Assembly (NCBI RefSeq): GCF_003182155.1
Contig: NZ_QGTG01000001.1
Coordinates: 1,918,991 to 1,982,990 of the forward strand
DNA: 64,000 nucleotides
Direction of reading: 5' to 3'
Origin: Chitinophaga sp. S165
Lineage (GTDB): Bacteria; Bacteroidota; Bacteroidia; Chitinophagales; Chitinophagaceae
Both the position numbers and the translations under genes were made by a program. Shown here in pieces: positions 43,614 to 51,681 of the stretch. Positions within the stretch are counted from its first letter, which is position 1, and each line of letters opens with the position of its first letter. The notes beneath the pieces were generated by a model. That model was not told the origin of the DNA and searched no databases. It saw only the letters and a list, made by a program, of their open reading frames with translations.

Positions 43614-46076
43614 TCAGCTAAGTTGTGGGGGTGTATCTGAAGTGGGTTCCAGAGAGGCGACATGTTGTGTGTAACAATTAGGCTCCTCATACAGATCATC
43701 ATCTGGTAAACGATACCAGAACTGATGTTCGACAGACAGTTTACCTGCATCTTTTTTTATTCGCACCATACCGACATTGGACGACCAGACAACTCTCCTG
43801 GCGATATTATCTTCAAAAGCTAACTGGTGTCGTGCTACTACCTTTTCATAACCTTGTTTAACTGAAGGTGCAGATGCGAGGTTGATATCAGGATCGATCG
43901 TATCTATGCGTATCTTCTCTGGTCTCGCCCCTACAGTATCTGTATCGGGCCGTACATCTGCGACGATGTCCAGCCTCCAGGACCAGTCGGCATTTGGGGT
44001 AACAGTTGATCCCGGGAACCATCCCTGTGGTGAAAGTACTACGGGGTTCTTATGCCGGCGCATTTCATTCCTGGGAGAAATAGGTCCGTTCACATTCACC
44101 ACCTTGTTCTTCCAGCCTAATCTTTCAGAGGGGAAATAAGCGGCTGACTGCAATTGCTGTAACCTTCCGCTGATAAGGATATGCTGATTGCCCACCTTAT
44201 CCGATTCATTTTTCAACGCACTGGATACCAGCTGTACGATCCTTGTTTTATCTGCTCCTTTGAAATAGTCCATAACGGTAGTAAGCCCGAAATGCACATC
44301 CCCGGAAAGGATCACGACCTTCTTTAATTTCTGTATCGTAGCAAGGAAGCTTTCAAACACAGCATAGTTCAATGCCCATGCCTCCGTATCGGCATATACA
44401 TTACTCTTAATGGCGCTTATTAACGGTTGTATCAGCTCTTCAAATACAGCCAGTCCTAACACCGGTGCAGGCGATACGATGAACACCACTTCTGCTCCCA
44501 ATGGCGGTGGTGTTGTGGGCAGCTGTTGCAGCAATGCTGCGGCCGACAATAATCCCGGGCTGCCATGTCTTGTTTCAAAGGTCCGCATCGTACGTGTATC
44601 AAGTACGTAAGTGGTGGTAGGCCCTGTCGGCACATTAAAGTGCAGTTTTATTTTGGGATCATTGCCATCAAAACCTAACAACGCATCAATACTATTAGCT
44701 ACAGTTGTTGACGGCCCCTCTGAGCTGCCGGGCGCAGCTACCTGTTTTATCTGTGTCAGCAAGGTAGCTTTATCACCCGATTCAAAACTTTTCGGATCAT
44801 TACCCCAGCCCTGAAACAGCGTATAGGCCATCAGACCATTCCTGATAATATTCACGCCCAACGGATGGCTAAGCACCTTATCGCGCCAGTCGCGGGTCAT
44901 GTACCAGTCATCTGTAATTTCATGATCGTCCAGCATCATATACACCGGTACATTAGCAAGGATCCTGTATACACGGGGCAGGTTATCGCGGAACTCTATT
45001 ACATTCTTCAACTCTTTCCTGAACATCCTTTTCATCTTCTTCTCCCACTTGTTCCGCTTTTCATTGGATGTGCCGTTGAACATCTCCTTTTCTTCCGCGT
45101 TCATCAGGAAGTCGCGCATATCATTTGCACTATCATCGATCATGCTCATAAGATCATTGAAGATCGTATCCATCGCGGAATCACTGATATCTTCCTTTAT
45201 ATTGGTAAGTTCTGTCGGCCAGAGGCGATTGGAAAAAGAGAACAGGTACAATGCCACGAACTCATGAAAGGTAATAAGGTGGCTATCGCTATCATCACTC
45301 GAGAACTTTGCGGATTCCGTCGTGACGGTGCGACGCAGGTTAGGCGGGAAATTGGTCAGTGTACCGTTAGCGGTCTTGCTATTGGTAACGGTTATCTTTT
45401 CTTCAAAATCATCCCCGAACAATGCTTTCCCTTGTCGGGATAACCAGGGCAATACCATCATCGGTACATCGTCGGCATAGATCTGATCACCTGTCAGGAA
45501 AAGCTGGTGAGGACGTTTGTTCGGCTCATTGATATAACTTCCTATCAGGAAATCCATTGAAGCCAGACCGTCTTTTCCTATACCATGCATCTTCCTGCAA
45601 GAGCCGTGCATGATGATCAGGTCTTCAATGTTAGCGGGAGGAAGCGAGAAGGACGGTAACTGTCCTTCTTTAAACCCGATCGCCATATTAGAAAAGTGCG
45701 AGGTGACAGGATTGTTCTGATCAGCGAACAATCCTTCCGACTTCAGGTCACGCAGGGTACTTGAATTAGTATCTGTAAAACGGACATTGTAGCAATACAC
45801 CAGGTTCTGCACCAGTGGTAACTTTGGCGCTTCAATGTTCAATGTAATAAATGCAATATGGAAGTGCGTACCTATACGTTGCGTATCGGCCGTAGCGGTA
45901 TAATCCGGCGGAATCTCCGGTTCATATACAGTACTGGTCTTTTGGGTCTTGATGATCTCAGACCATAAATGCAACTCGACATGCTGTGGTTCAGAGAACG
46001 CCATCCAGATGGTAACCAAACGTGGTTCCACTCTTCGCAGAATGGGTCCTGCAAGTATTAGGGGTAATACAGCCAT
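43614..46076 (-). CDS. PhoD-like metallophosphatase, first gene of the eCIS-linked block
   Basis: 820 aa. Metallophosphatase motifs are clear: LFLTGDQIYADDVPMMVLPW (GDQIYADD), MLDDHEITDDWYMTRDWRDK (DDHEITDDW) and VVILSGDVHFGLTTV (GDVHFG), in the order seen in PhoD alkaline phosphatase/phosphodiesterase-like proteins. The HGSCRK block near residue 155 matches the family's first conserved motif. PhoD-like enzymes hydrolyse phosphodiesters, usually outside the cytoplasm. No signal peptide is evident, which fits a cytoplasmic protein or a cargo. It has 2-bp spacing to the DUF6603 gene and 340 bp of non-coding DNA upstream that should hold the promoter. Confidence 0.82.
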   Translation of the reverse strand: MAVLPLILAGPILRRVEPRLVTIWMAFSEPQHVELHLWSEIIKTQKTSTVYEPEIPPDYTATADTQRIGTHFHIAFITLNIEAPKLPLVQNLVYCYNVRFTDTNSSTLRDLKSEGLFADQNNPVTSHFSNMAIGFKEGQLPSFSLPPANIEDLIIMHGSCRKMHGIGKDGLASMDFLIGSYINEPNKRPHQLFLTGDQIYADDVPMMVLPWLSRQGKALFGDDFEEKITVTNSKTANGTLTNFPPNLRRTVTTESAKFSSDDSDSHLITFHEFVALYLFSFSNRLWPTELTNIKEDISDSAMDTIFNDLMSMIDDSANDMRDFLMNAEEKEMFNGTSNEKRNKWEKKMKRMFRKELKNVIEFRDNLPRVYRILANVPVYMMLDDHEITDDWYMTRDWRDKVLSHPLGVNIIRNGLMAYTLFQGWGNDPKSFESGDKATLLTQIKQVAAPGSSEGPSTTVANSIDALLGFDGNDPKIKLHFNVPTGPTTTYVLDTRTMRTFETRHGSPGLLSAAALLQQLPTTPPPLGAEVVFIVSPAPVLGLAVFEELIQPLISAIKSNVYADTEAWALNYAVFESFLATIQKLKKVVILSGDVHFGLTTVMDYFKGADKTRIVQLVSSALKNESDKVGNQHILISGRLQQLQSAAYFPSERLGWKNKVVNVNGPISPRNEMRRHKNPVVLSPQGWFPGSTVTPNADWSWRLDIVADVRPDTDTVGARPEKIRIDTIDPDINLASAPSVKQGYEKVVARHQLAFEDNIARRVVWSSNVGMVRIKKDAGKLSVEHQFWYRLPDDDLYEEPNCYTQHVASLEPTSDTPPQLS

Positions 46077-46415
46077 ACATTAAATTTTTCGTACAATTAA
46101 TGCAGCCTCTCCGGTTCAATAAATCTTAAATGAGCGATTGATTTTTGGGGTCAAGCGCGGTAATGTTTATCAGGGGTAATTAACACAGTAACACTAGGTT
46201 CACAGTATAAATCTATATAGAATTTTGAACAAATGGCATTTTTCGGGGATTTTTTTTGTTAACGATGATGTTGATGCAATGATATGGTTGACTAAAAAAG
46301 CTGAATATCCCAACAAAGCTGGGGGCCTTTTGACATCCTTATCACCTTTTACCAACATCATCGAAACAATATGACCTGTAAATATCACATATTATTCTTT
46401 AGTTGCACACTTATA
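46077..46415. other. Promoter-bearing gap upstream of the PhoD-like gene
   Basis: This 339-bp stretch has no credible gene. It holds an 11-bp inverted repeat (CGATGATGTTG at 46263-46273, CAACATCATCG at 46353-46363) with 79 bp between arms. The phosphatase gene (minus strand) must be transcribed from here. I could not identify a specific Bacteroidota -33/-7 element with confidence. Confidence 0.5.
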
Positions 46416-47285
46416 TTAAGCGGTAAAAGCCATGCGGTTTTTATCTATAAATTCGGCTAACCTCATAGGACTTTTGCCTGTAATTTTTTCTATTGCATCA
46501 TTTATATTCGGCAGGCCGAAAATATCGTCACCGGCAACACTTGCAACGTGATCTTTAAAGTGAGCAGCCTGACCTAATCCAATCGAATCAGCCATTGATT
46601 GGACGCTAACTTGTTCGTAAACGAAGTCCCTATTCAAGGTACGACTGAATATTTCACCTATTTCAGCATAACTTAAAAGTTCCGGCCCGAAAAGCTGATA
46701 AACCTTGTTGATATGTCTGGCCGGTTCGGTTAAAATAGCGGCAACGGTACGGGCGAGATCTTCTCCTGCTACCGGCGCATGTTGCGCCTCTTTGGGGAAA
46801 GACATCTGCAGTTTTCCTGCTTTAATTTGATCGGCAACGTACAGAAACCATTCTGAGAAGAAAGTTGGTCTTAAATGGGTTGTCGGAATGCCTGACCAGT
46901 TAAACACCTGCTCTGATAAAAAGTGGCGTATTGTAGCAGGGCTTTTTGCCGTAGCTGCCACTTGTTTTTGCGACATATTGACGATAAACCCGGCGCCGGC
47001 TTCTTTTGCTGCCTGCGCGAAAATGACAGTAACATCCAACAGATCGGGGCTTAGCGGGTAACAAAAATATCCCCTTTCAGCCCCCTTCCAGGCGGCACGA
47101 ACATCTTCCATGTTCTGCATATCACCCACAACTATTTCCGCACCAAGAGCTTTCAAGCGTGTTGATCGCGCATCCTCTTTATGCACCAGTGCGCGCACAT
47201 GGTAACCTTTCTGTAGTAATATCTCTACTGATGGAGCACCTGTTGAACCGGTTGCGCCAGTGATTAAAATTTTTGGCTTTTCCAT
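46416..47285 (-). CDS. NmrA-like NAD(P)-binding oxidoreductase
   Basis: 289 aa, atypical SDR fold. The nucleotide motif GATGSTGAPSVEILLQKGY is at the start (GxxGxxG), preceded by the strand KILITG. Other family marks are VRALVHKEDARSTRLKAL, AEIVVGDMQNMEDV and HLRPTFFSEWFLY. It lacks the catalytic YxxxK of classical SDRs, as expected for NmrA/HSCARG-type redox sensors. I choose ATG at 47285. The longer frame from 47396 would start inside the operator-like palindrome at 47368-47387 and has a non-homologous hydrophobic leader. It lies downstream of tetR with its own operator-like palindrome, so it is probably a regulatory target. Confidence 0.85.
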   Translation of the reverse strand: MEKPKILITGATGSTGAPSVEILLQKGYHVRALVHKEDARSTRLKALGAEIVVGDMQNMEDVRAAWKGAERGYFCYPLSPDLLDVTVIFAQAAKEAGAGFIVNMSQKQVAATAKSPATIRHFLSEQVFNWSGIPTTHLRPTFFSEWFLYVADQIKAGKLQMSFPKEAQHAPVAGEDLARTVAAILTEPARHINKVYQLFGPELLSYAEIGEIFSRTLNRDFVYEQVSVQSMADSIGLGQAAHFKDHVASVAGDDIFGLPNINDAIEKITGKSPMRLAEFIDKNRMAFTA

Positions 47286-47367
47286 ACTTTTATTTTGATG
47301 ATTTTCCTTATTTGCGACTACTTTTAAAATAGTTCCCGCGTTTTTAATATATGACACCAGTAAACAA

Positions 47368-47387
47368 AATATACCTTTTGGTATATT
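47368..47387. promoter_or_regulatory. Palindrome AATATACC-TTTT-GGTATATT upstream of nmrA-like gene
   Basis: Perfect inverted repeat with 8-bp arms and a 4-bp spacer (20 bp in all). It lies 82 bp upstream of the chosen oxidoreductase start and 15 bp after the tetR stop. A near copy with the same geometry is at 48014-48033 in the tetR promoter region. The pair points to a TetR operator. Confidence 0.7.
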
Positions 47388-47402
47388 AATAATCAAAAAA
47401 AA

Positions 47403-47993
47403 TCAAAGCTCATACGCTTCCAATTCGCTCTTCAGACTTTTGATCAATCCTTGCATCGGCCGTTCATTATTCATCGTACGACATATAACAAGTGCACCTT
47501 CTATTGCCGCAAACATTTTAAATGCGTAGATGTCCGGATCAAGAGCTGACGAGAACTCGCCATTTTTTATTCCCCGCCGTAAAATGGAAGCGAATTTCTT
47601 TTGTGAAACAGATAAGATCTCACTGATCTTTGGCTTAATACCAGAATTGTTGTCGTCAGATTCCACAGCCATATTAAAGATAGGACAGCCACCTTTTATA
47701 TAGGTATTCAACGGCTTCTTGTTAAAATCCAGATAAGCAAAGATCTTCCCCTTTGCTGTAGTCTCCTTTTCCATAACCTGATCAATACCCATACAAATTT
47801 TTTCCAGCAAATGATCTGCTACCTGCATGGATAGGTCATCTTTGTTTACAAAATGACTATAAATCGCCCCTTTGGTTAACTTCGTAGCCTCCAAAACGTC
47901 GTCCACGTTAGTCCCCGCAACACCTTTCTGGTTGTAAACAGGAGCCGCCTGTTCAATGATAAACTTTTTTGTCTTTTCTGCCTTTGTCATCAT
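47403..47993 (-). CDS. TetR-family transcriptional repressor
   Basis: 196 aa. The N-terminal DNA-binding domain has FIIEQAAPVYNQKGVAGTNV followed by the helix-turn-helix VDDVLEATKLTKGAIYSHF and VNKDDLSMQVADHL, the standard TetR order. The C-terminus (GCPIFNMAVESDDNN and the following helices) matches TetR ligand-binding domains of the AcrR/YxaF type. Translation most likely starts at the MM pair at 47993/47990 rather than the frame-first ATG at 48092, since the first 33 codons of the longer form are AT-rich, hydrophobic, and include the operator. The gene is divergent from the redoxin gene and upstream of the oxidoreductase; the two palindromes suggest it represses itself and both neighbours. 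Confidence 0.88.
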   Translation of the reverse strand: MMTKAEKTKKFIIEQAAPVYNQKGVAGTNVDDVLEATKLTKGAIYSHFVNKDDLSMQVADHLLEKICMGIDQVMEKETTAKGKIFAYLDFNKKPLNTYIKGGCPIFNMAVESDDNNSGIKPKISEILSVSQKKFASILRRGIKNGEFSSALDPDIYAFKMFAAIEGALVICRTMNNERPMQGLIKSLKSELEAYEL

Positions 47994-48013
47994 CTTATTA
48001 TTGACATTGCAAA

Positions 48014-48033
48014 AATATACTAAAAAGTATATT
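48014..48033. promoter_or_regulatory. Palindrome AATATACT-AAAA-AGTATATT in tetR/redoxin divergent region
   Basis: Perfect 8-4-8 inverted repeat, 20 bp upstream of the chosen tetR start and 58 bp upstream of the redoxin ATG on the other strand. It differs from the 47368 copy only at the inner arm base pair (CC/GG to CT/AG) and the spacer. A bound TetR dimer here could block both divergent promoters. Confidence 0.72.
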
Positions 48034-48091
48034 AAATAAAATATTTTCCGTTTTTTTGCCTCATTAACATTTAAATAACAGCCAGCTAACA

Positions 48092-48661
48092 ATGAGAAAG
48101 TTTACGTTTTTTATGCTATCTACCTTGCTTTTAACCAGCAATGTATTTGACCTGCGTGCTTCAGTGCCTGCTACCGGTATCAGCAAATTTTGGATAATAC
48201 GCCCTACCCTGAATAACCGTCCTGACAAAACATTGCGGGATGACACCACCTTTTTAAATAAGCCGGCACCTGATTTTAAACTTTACGATCTGAACGGCAA
48301 ATTGTACGATACGGAGTTTTTGAAGGGGAAAATAGTTGTTCTTAACTTCTGGTTTGTTGCCTGCAAACCGTGCATTAACGAAATGCCTGTTTTAAATGCC
48401 ATCAAAAAGAAACATGATCCTGAAAAAATTGTATTTCTTGCACTATCCCTGGACAATAAATCAACTATTAACACCTTTTTGAAGGAGCATGAATTCGACT
48501 ATAATATCCTTCCCGACGCAGCTCCGGTTGCTGAAAAATACGGATTATTCGCTTATCCGGCTTCTGTAGTAATTGACTCCCGGGGTATCGTCCGTTTTAT
48601 GCAAGTTGGTGGCCCCAATATTGATAAAAATCTTTCTAACGCCATTGATGCAGTTTTGTAG
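48092..48661 (+). CDS. Exported TlpA/ResA-like thiol-disulfide oxidoreductase
   Basis: 189 aa. A signal peptide is visible (MRKFTFFMLSTLLLTSNVF, then DLRASVPA). The mature part has the TlpA/AhpC-TSA pattern: FLNKPAPDFKLYDLNGKLYD, VVLNFWFVACKPCINEMPVL with active site C-K-P-C, and YPASVVIDSRGIVRFMQVGG with a cis-proline region. These enzymes reduce or shuffle disulfides in the periplasm. The gene diverges from tetR across 98 bp containing a palindrome, so it is a likely member of the TetR-controlled redox group. Confidence 0.88.
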   Translation: MRKFTFFMLSTLLLTSNVFDLRASVPATGISKFWIIRPTLNNRPDKTLRDDTTFLNKPAPDFKLYDLNGKLYDTEFLKGKIVVLNFWFVACKPCINEMPVLNAIKKKHDPEKIVFLALSLDNKSTINTFLKEHEFDYNILPDAAPVAEKYGLFAYPASVVIDSRGIVRFMQVGGPNIDKNLSNAIDAVL

Positions 48662-48748
48662 TCCTGTATACCGCTGACCGGGTATAACTTTCAGCGTGTC
48701 AATTTCTGTTGAAAATAACAGTATCCTGGAAATTCTTCATAAAAACAA

Positions 48749-48785
48749 AAGGTGTCTCCTGTTTTACAGACAAAGGAGACACCTT
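48749..48785 (-). terminator. Intrinsic terminator for the hexosaminidase gene
   Basis: Inverted repeat AAGGTGTCTCC (48749-48759) and GGAGACACCTT (48775-48785), 11-bp stem, 15-nt loop. On the minus strand it is followed by TTGTTTTT, giving the U-tract for the hexosaminidase transcript, which ends 26 bp upstream. It may also stop the convergent redoxin transcript. Confidence 0.75.
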
Positions 48786-48811
48786 GTTGCTATATCAAAA
48801 TAAGCTCTTGA

Positions 48812-50638
48812 TTATTTTGTTTCCTGCAAGGGTAAACTAAACATATTGCTTACCCTGCCCCCCGGCGTTACAATGATATAATTCAAGGTCATTGCTTTTG
48901 CACCTGGAATAGCCAATGTAACAGGACCATTATACAGGTTGCATGTCTGATCAGGCTTATGACCATCCAATGTATAATACACCTGGCTATTAGCTACGAA
49001 CGGCGTGATCTCTGCAGTTCTTCTGCCGGCAGCATTGGTAGCGAATGTAATTTTCGCTTCCGGAATACGGTAGAAATATTTCATCTGCTCCAGCTCCTGC
49101 AAACGTGCAGGCAATCTTCTTGTAGAGAAGTCGTCATAATCCTGCCTGTTCCTTGCGGACCATGCAATTTCAGATAATGCCAGCGCACGCGGGAACAACA
49201 TATATTCCAGCTTAGTGTTCGTACCGATATATTCTGTCCACAGGTTAGCCTGTACGCCCAATACATGTTGCTGCTGATCGGCAGTCAGCGAATCAGGACG
49301 AGGATGATAGCTATACACTCTTTCCAGTGGCAGGAAACCACCGATAGCGGTAGGCTCGGTCTGTTTATCTTTTGCCTGATAGTGGTCGATGTACAAATGG
49401 CTGTTAGGCGTCATGATCACATCATGCCCCATTCTTGCTGCAGCGATACCACCCTTCTCTCCTCTCCAGCTCATAACGGTTGCATTAGGCGCTAAACCGC
49501 CTTCCAGGATCTCATCCCAGCCTACAAGGTTCCTGCCGTTCTTATTTAAGAATTTCTCTATGCGGGAAATGAAATAACTCTGCAGCTCATGCTCGTCTTT
49601 CAGTTTCTGTTTGCTCATCACACTCTGTGCAAACTTAGACTGCTGCCAGTGCTCTTTAGGCACCTCGTCTCCACCGATGTGAATGTATTTGCTCGGGAAG
49701 ATGGCCATTACTTCTGTCAGCACATCCTCCAGGAATTTAAAGGTTTCTTCTTTGGGACATAAGATCGCATAATGCACGCCCCAGTAACCAGGTACCTGGT
49801 AAGTGGTATCCTTGCAACCAAACTGGGGATAAGCAGCCAAAACAGCCGTACTATGACCTGGCAGCTCTATTTCTGGCAGAATAGTGATCTTACGGTCGGC
49901 GGCATACTTTACCAGTTCGCGGGCCTCATCCTGGCTATAATAGCCGCCATGTTTCTCACTATCGTATACAAATGGCTTAAAGTCGCCATACTGACCAAGA
50001 ATGCTGGAATCACGCCATGCGGAGATCTGGGCCAGTTTAGGATATTTCTTGATCTCCAGACGCCATCCCTGGTCGTCCGTCAGGTGCCAGTGCAATCTGT
50101 TAAATTTGAAATAGGCCATTACATCCACGATCTTTTTCATTTCATCCAGGGAGAAGAAATGCCTGCTCACATCTACCATCACACCGCGATAACCGAATTC
50201 CGGTTTATCGGAAATGACTACTGCCGGTACACCCAGGCTGCCGTTCTGCACGTTGATCAGCTGCAACAGGGACTGTAACCCATAAAAGCAACCGATATTT
50301 CCCCCTTTGATGGTGATCTTGTCTATCCCTGCCGTCAGACTATACGCCTCGGTACTATCGTTCTGCTCTTCCAGTACAATAGCCTTTCCTTTGGCGTCAT
50401 GGGCCACGGTAAGCCTGATGCCATAACGGTTCCAGAGGAACTCATTGAACAGGCCGGCATTCTTTCTGGCGGCATCACTCTGCGCTACCAGGACCGTCTG
50501 CGGACCAAGATCGAACCTGCCGTTAGCAGGTTGCATAGATAAGGGTTTAGGTATAATAGCATAGTTTCCCTGCTGCGCATAAGCGCCGCTAACCCCTAAC
50601 GAAAGAAGTAAAATTGAAGCGATCCTTTTTAACATCAT
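48812..50638 (-). CDS. Secreted GH20 beta-N-acetylhexosaminidase
   Basis: 608 aa. Signal peptide MMLKRIASILLLSLGVSGAYA. After an N-terminal GH20b domain (YAIIPKPLSMQPANGRFDL) comes the TIM barrel: GYRGVMVDVSRHFFSLDEMK, FNRLHWHLTDDQGWRLEIKK, and HIGGDEVPKEHWQ with the catalytic Asp-Glu pair. The tryptophans of the substrate pocket are visible in VGWDEIL and VMSWRGEKGG. The last 80 residues (ITFATNAAGRRTAEITPF and VYYTLDGHKPDQT) resemble a chitobiase-type C-terminal domain. It releases terminal GlcNAc/GalNAc from chitooligomers or glycoconjugates in the periplasm or outside the cell. Single-gene unit. Confidence 0.93.
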   Translation of the reverse strand: MMLKRIASILLLSLGVSGAYAQQGNYAIIPKPLSMQPANGRFDLGPQTVLVAQSDAARKNAGLFNEFLWNRYGIRLTVAHDAKGKAIVLEEQNDSTEAYSLTAGIDKITIKGGNIGCFYGLQSLLQLINVQNGSLGVPAVVISDKPEFGYRGVMVDVSRHFFSLDEMKKIVDVMAYFKFNRLHWHLTDDQGWRLEIKKYPKLAQISAWRDSSILGQYGDFKPFVYDSEKHGGYYSQDEARELVKYAADRKITILPEIELPGHSTAVLAAYPQFGCKDTTYQVPGYWGVHYAILCPKEETFKFLEDVLTEVMAIFPSKYIHIGGDEVPKEHWQQSKFAQSVMSKQKLKDEHELQSYFISRIEKFLNKNGRNLVGWDEILEGGLAPNATVMSWRGEKGGIAAARMGHDVIMTPNSHLYIDHYQAKDKQTEPTAIGGFLPLERVYSYHPRPDSLTADQQQHVLGVQANLWTEYIGTNTKLEYMLFPRALALSEIAWSARNRQDYDDFSTRRLPARLQELEQMKYFYRIPEAKITFATNAAGRRTAEITPFVANSQVYYTLDGHKPDQTCNLYNGPVTLAIPGAKAMTLNYIIVTPGGRVSNMFSLPLQETK

Positions 50639-51217
50639 CTGCTTTATTAATTTACGAGATTCAATTGCACATGAAAAGTTTAATACCTGTAACGCGGAAT
50701 ATACCTTCCTAATAGCATAATATTATCCAAATACTGATGGTATTTACACCGGTTTTCCGTAACTGCTTGAGTTATTCGACAATATAGTGAGAAATAAATG
50801 GGAATCAAAGGTGATTACTGGAAATCAATTTGGGAAGACGTTTGCTTTGGGCTTACGCTGGTTCCGGCCATGACCTTCTGGCTCGCAGTTTGGATGGAAT
50901 CACGGGCTGCAGTTCTTTGAAGTTCCTGGCTATGCAGCTTTGGATAGGCGTATTGGGCTTTGATACTTTATTAAATCCCTTGTACACCGCATCAACATAC
51001 TTCAAACAACTGAGGCCCGTAATTTCCATCCGAATGCTCGCTGCGGTCCGGTCTCCCTAACTATAGCAGGACTGAGGCTACTGCTGGTTTTGTCCGCCTG
51101 TGTATTCTTCATTGTCTTTTCCGCATTGCGTTTTCGCCGTTTAATCGCTCTTTTATGCTTGTTTGCAGGGTCTTTTCTCTCTTCGTTCATATCGCTTCAC
51201 CGTCTCTTCCATATCAT

Positions 51218-51262
51218 TTTACCGTCATCTCTATATCGAAGGGATATATAGATGACGGTAAA
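51218..51262. repeat. 20-bp imperfect palindrome, centre of a nested structure
   Basis: Left arm 51218-51237 begins TTTACCGTCATCT; right arm 51243-51262 is its reverse complement with one mismatch, separated by 5 bp (GAAGG). An outer pair TCCATATC (51208-51215) and GATATGGA (51287-51294) flanks it. Another GATGACGG lies at 51273-51280 and CACCGTC at 51198-51204. The whole could fold as a cruciform or a large RNA hairpin. Confidence 0.8.
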
Positions 51263-51434
51263 GTGACGGCCAGATGACGGTTTCCCGATATGGAGATATA
51301 GAAAACAGAACGAATCTACTTAGTATAAGCAGGGATTTAACTGAGTCTGAACTTATTTAAAACCTCTTAAATCCACCTATACGTCGGGGATGCGTCCTGT
51401 ATGCGTCGGGTATAAAGCGTGTGCAGGTCAAACC

Positions 51435-51467
51435 TAAAGGCATGGTAAAGGCATGGTAAAGGCATAT
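51435..51467. repeat. Three 11-bp direct repeats TAAAGGCATGG
   Basis: TAAAGGCATGG occurs twice in perfect tandem and a third time as TAAAGGCATAT. The 11-bp period is close to one helical turn, so a protein could bind the same face repeatedly. It lies 215 bp upstream of the CHAT gene start. Confidence 0.7.
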
Positions 51468-51681
51468 GTGGGATAATGCCTCGCCGGAATAGCTCCAGAT
51501 ATAATATATTTTCTGATTGCGATTAATTTCCTTAACTTAATATGAGCATATTAAAAATAACAAGCAAGTTATAAGTGACCAAGATGTAGAACAGGAGCGT
51601 GAAGTAAGATAATATACCCCAGATCAGAAGCAAAAGACACCCCAAATACACCCGCACCAAGCAGGTAAAACACAACAAAAG

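Larger units (their letters stand above)
50639..51681. other. 1-kb non-coding stretch before the CHAT-STAND pair
   Basis: No credible coding region: the short frames at 50830-51060 and 51002-51190 have no family signal or good start. The stretch holds nested inverted repeats (51198-51301) and three 11-bp direct repeats (51435-51467). GATGACGG/CCGTC elements recur several times between 51198 and 51280. It must contain the promoter of hexosaminidase at its left end and of the CHAT gene at its right end. Confidence 0.6.

Noticed and set aside
46200..46388. 62-codon minus-strand frame upstream of the PhoD-like gene
   Set aside because: AT-rich, no family signal, no plausible ribosome site, and it overlaps an inverted repeat in an expected promoter region.
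46416..48661. Possible link of the TetR/NmrA/redoxin group with the eCIS
   Set aside because: The group has its own operators and strand arrangement, and a 340-bp gap separates it from the eCIS block, so it is most simply an independent redox unit.
50830..51060. 76-codon plus-strand frame in the 1-kb gap
   Set aside because: Composition unlike real genes nearby, no domain, and a frame of this length is expected by chance in 1 kb.
51002..51190. 62-codon basic minus-strand frame
   Set aside because: Low-complexity K/R-rich start followed by unrelated sequence, no conserved pattern and no coherent neighbour.
51435..51467. Short tandem repeats as a possible CRISPR or iteron array
   Set aside because: Only three 11-bp units with no spacers and no cas or replication gene nearby.
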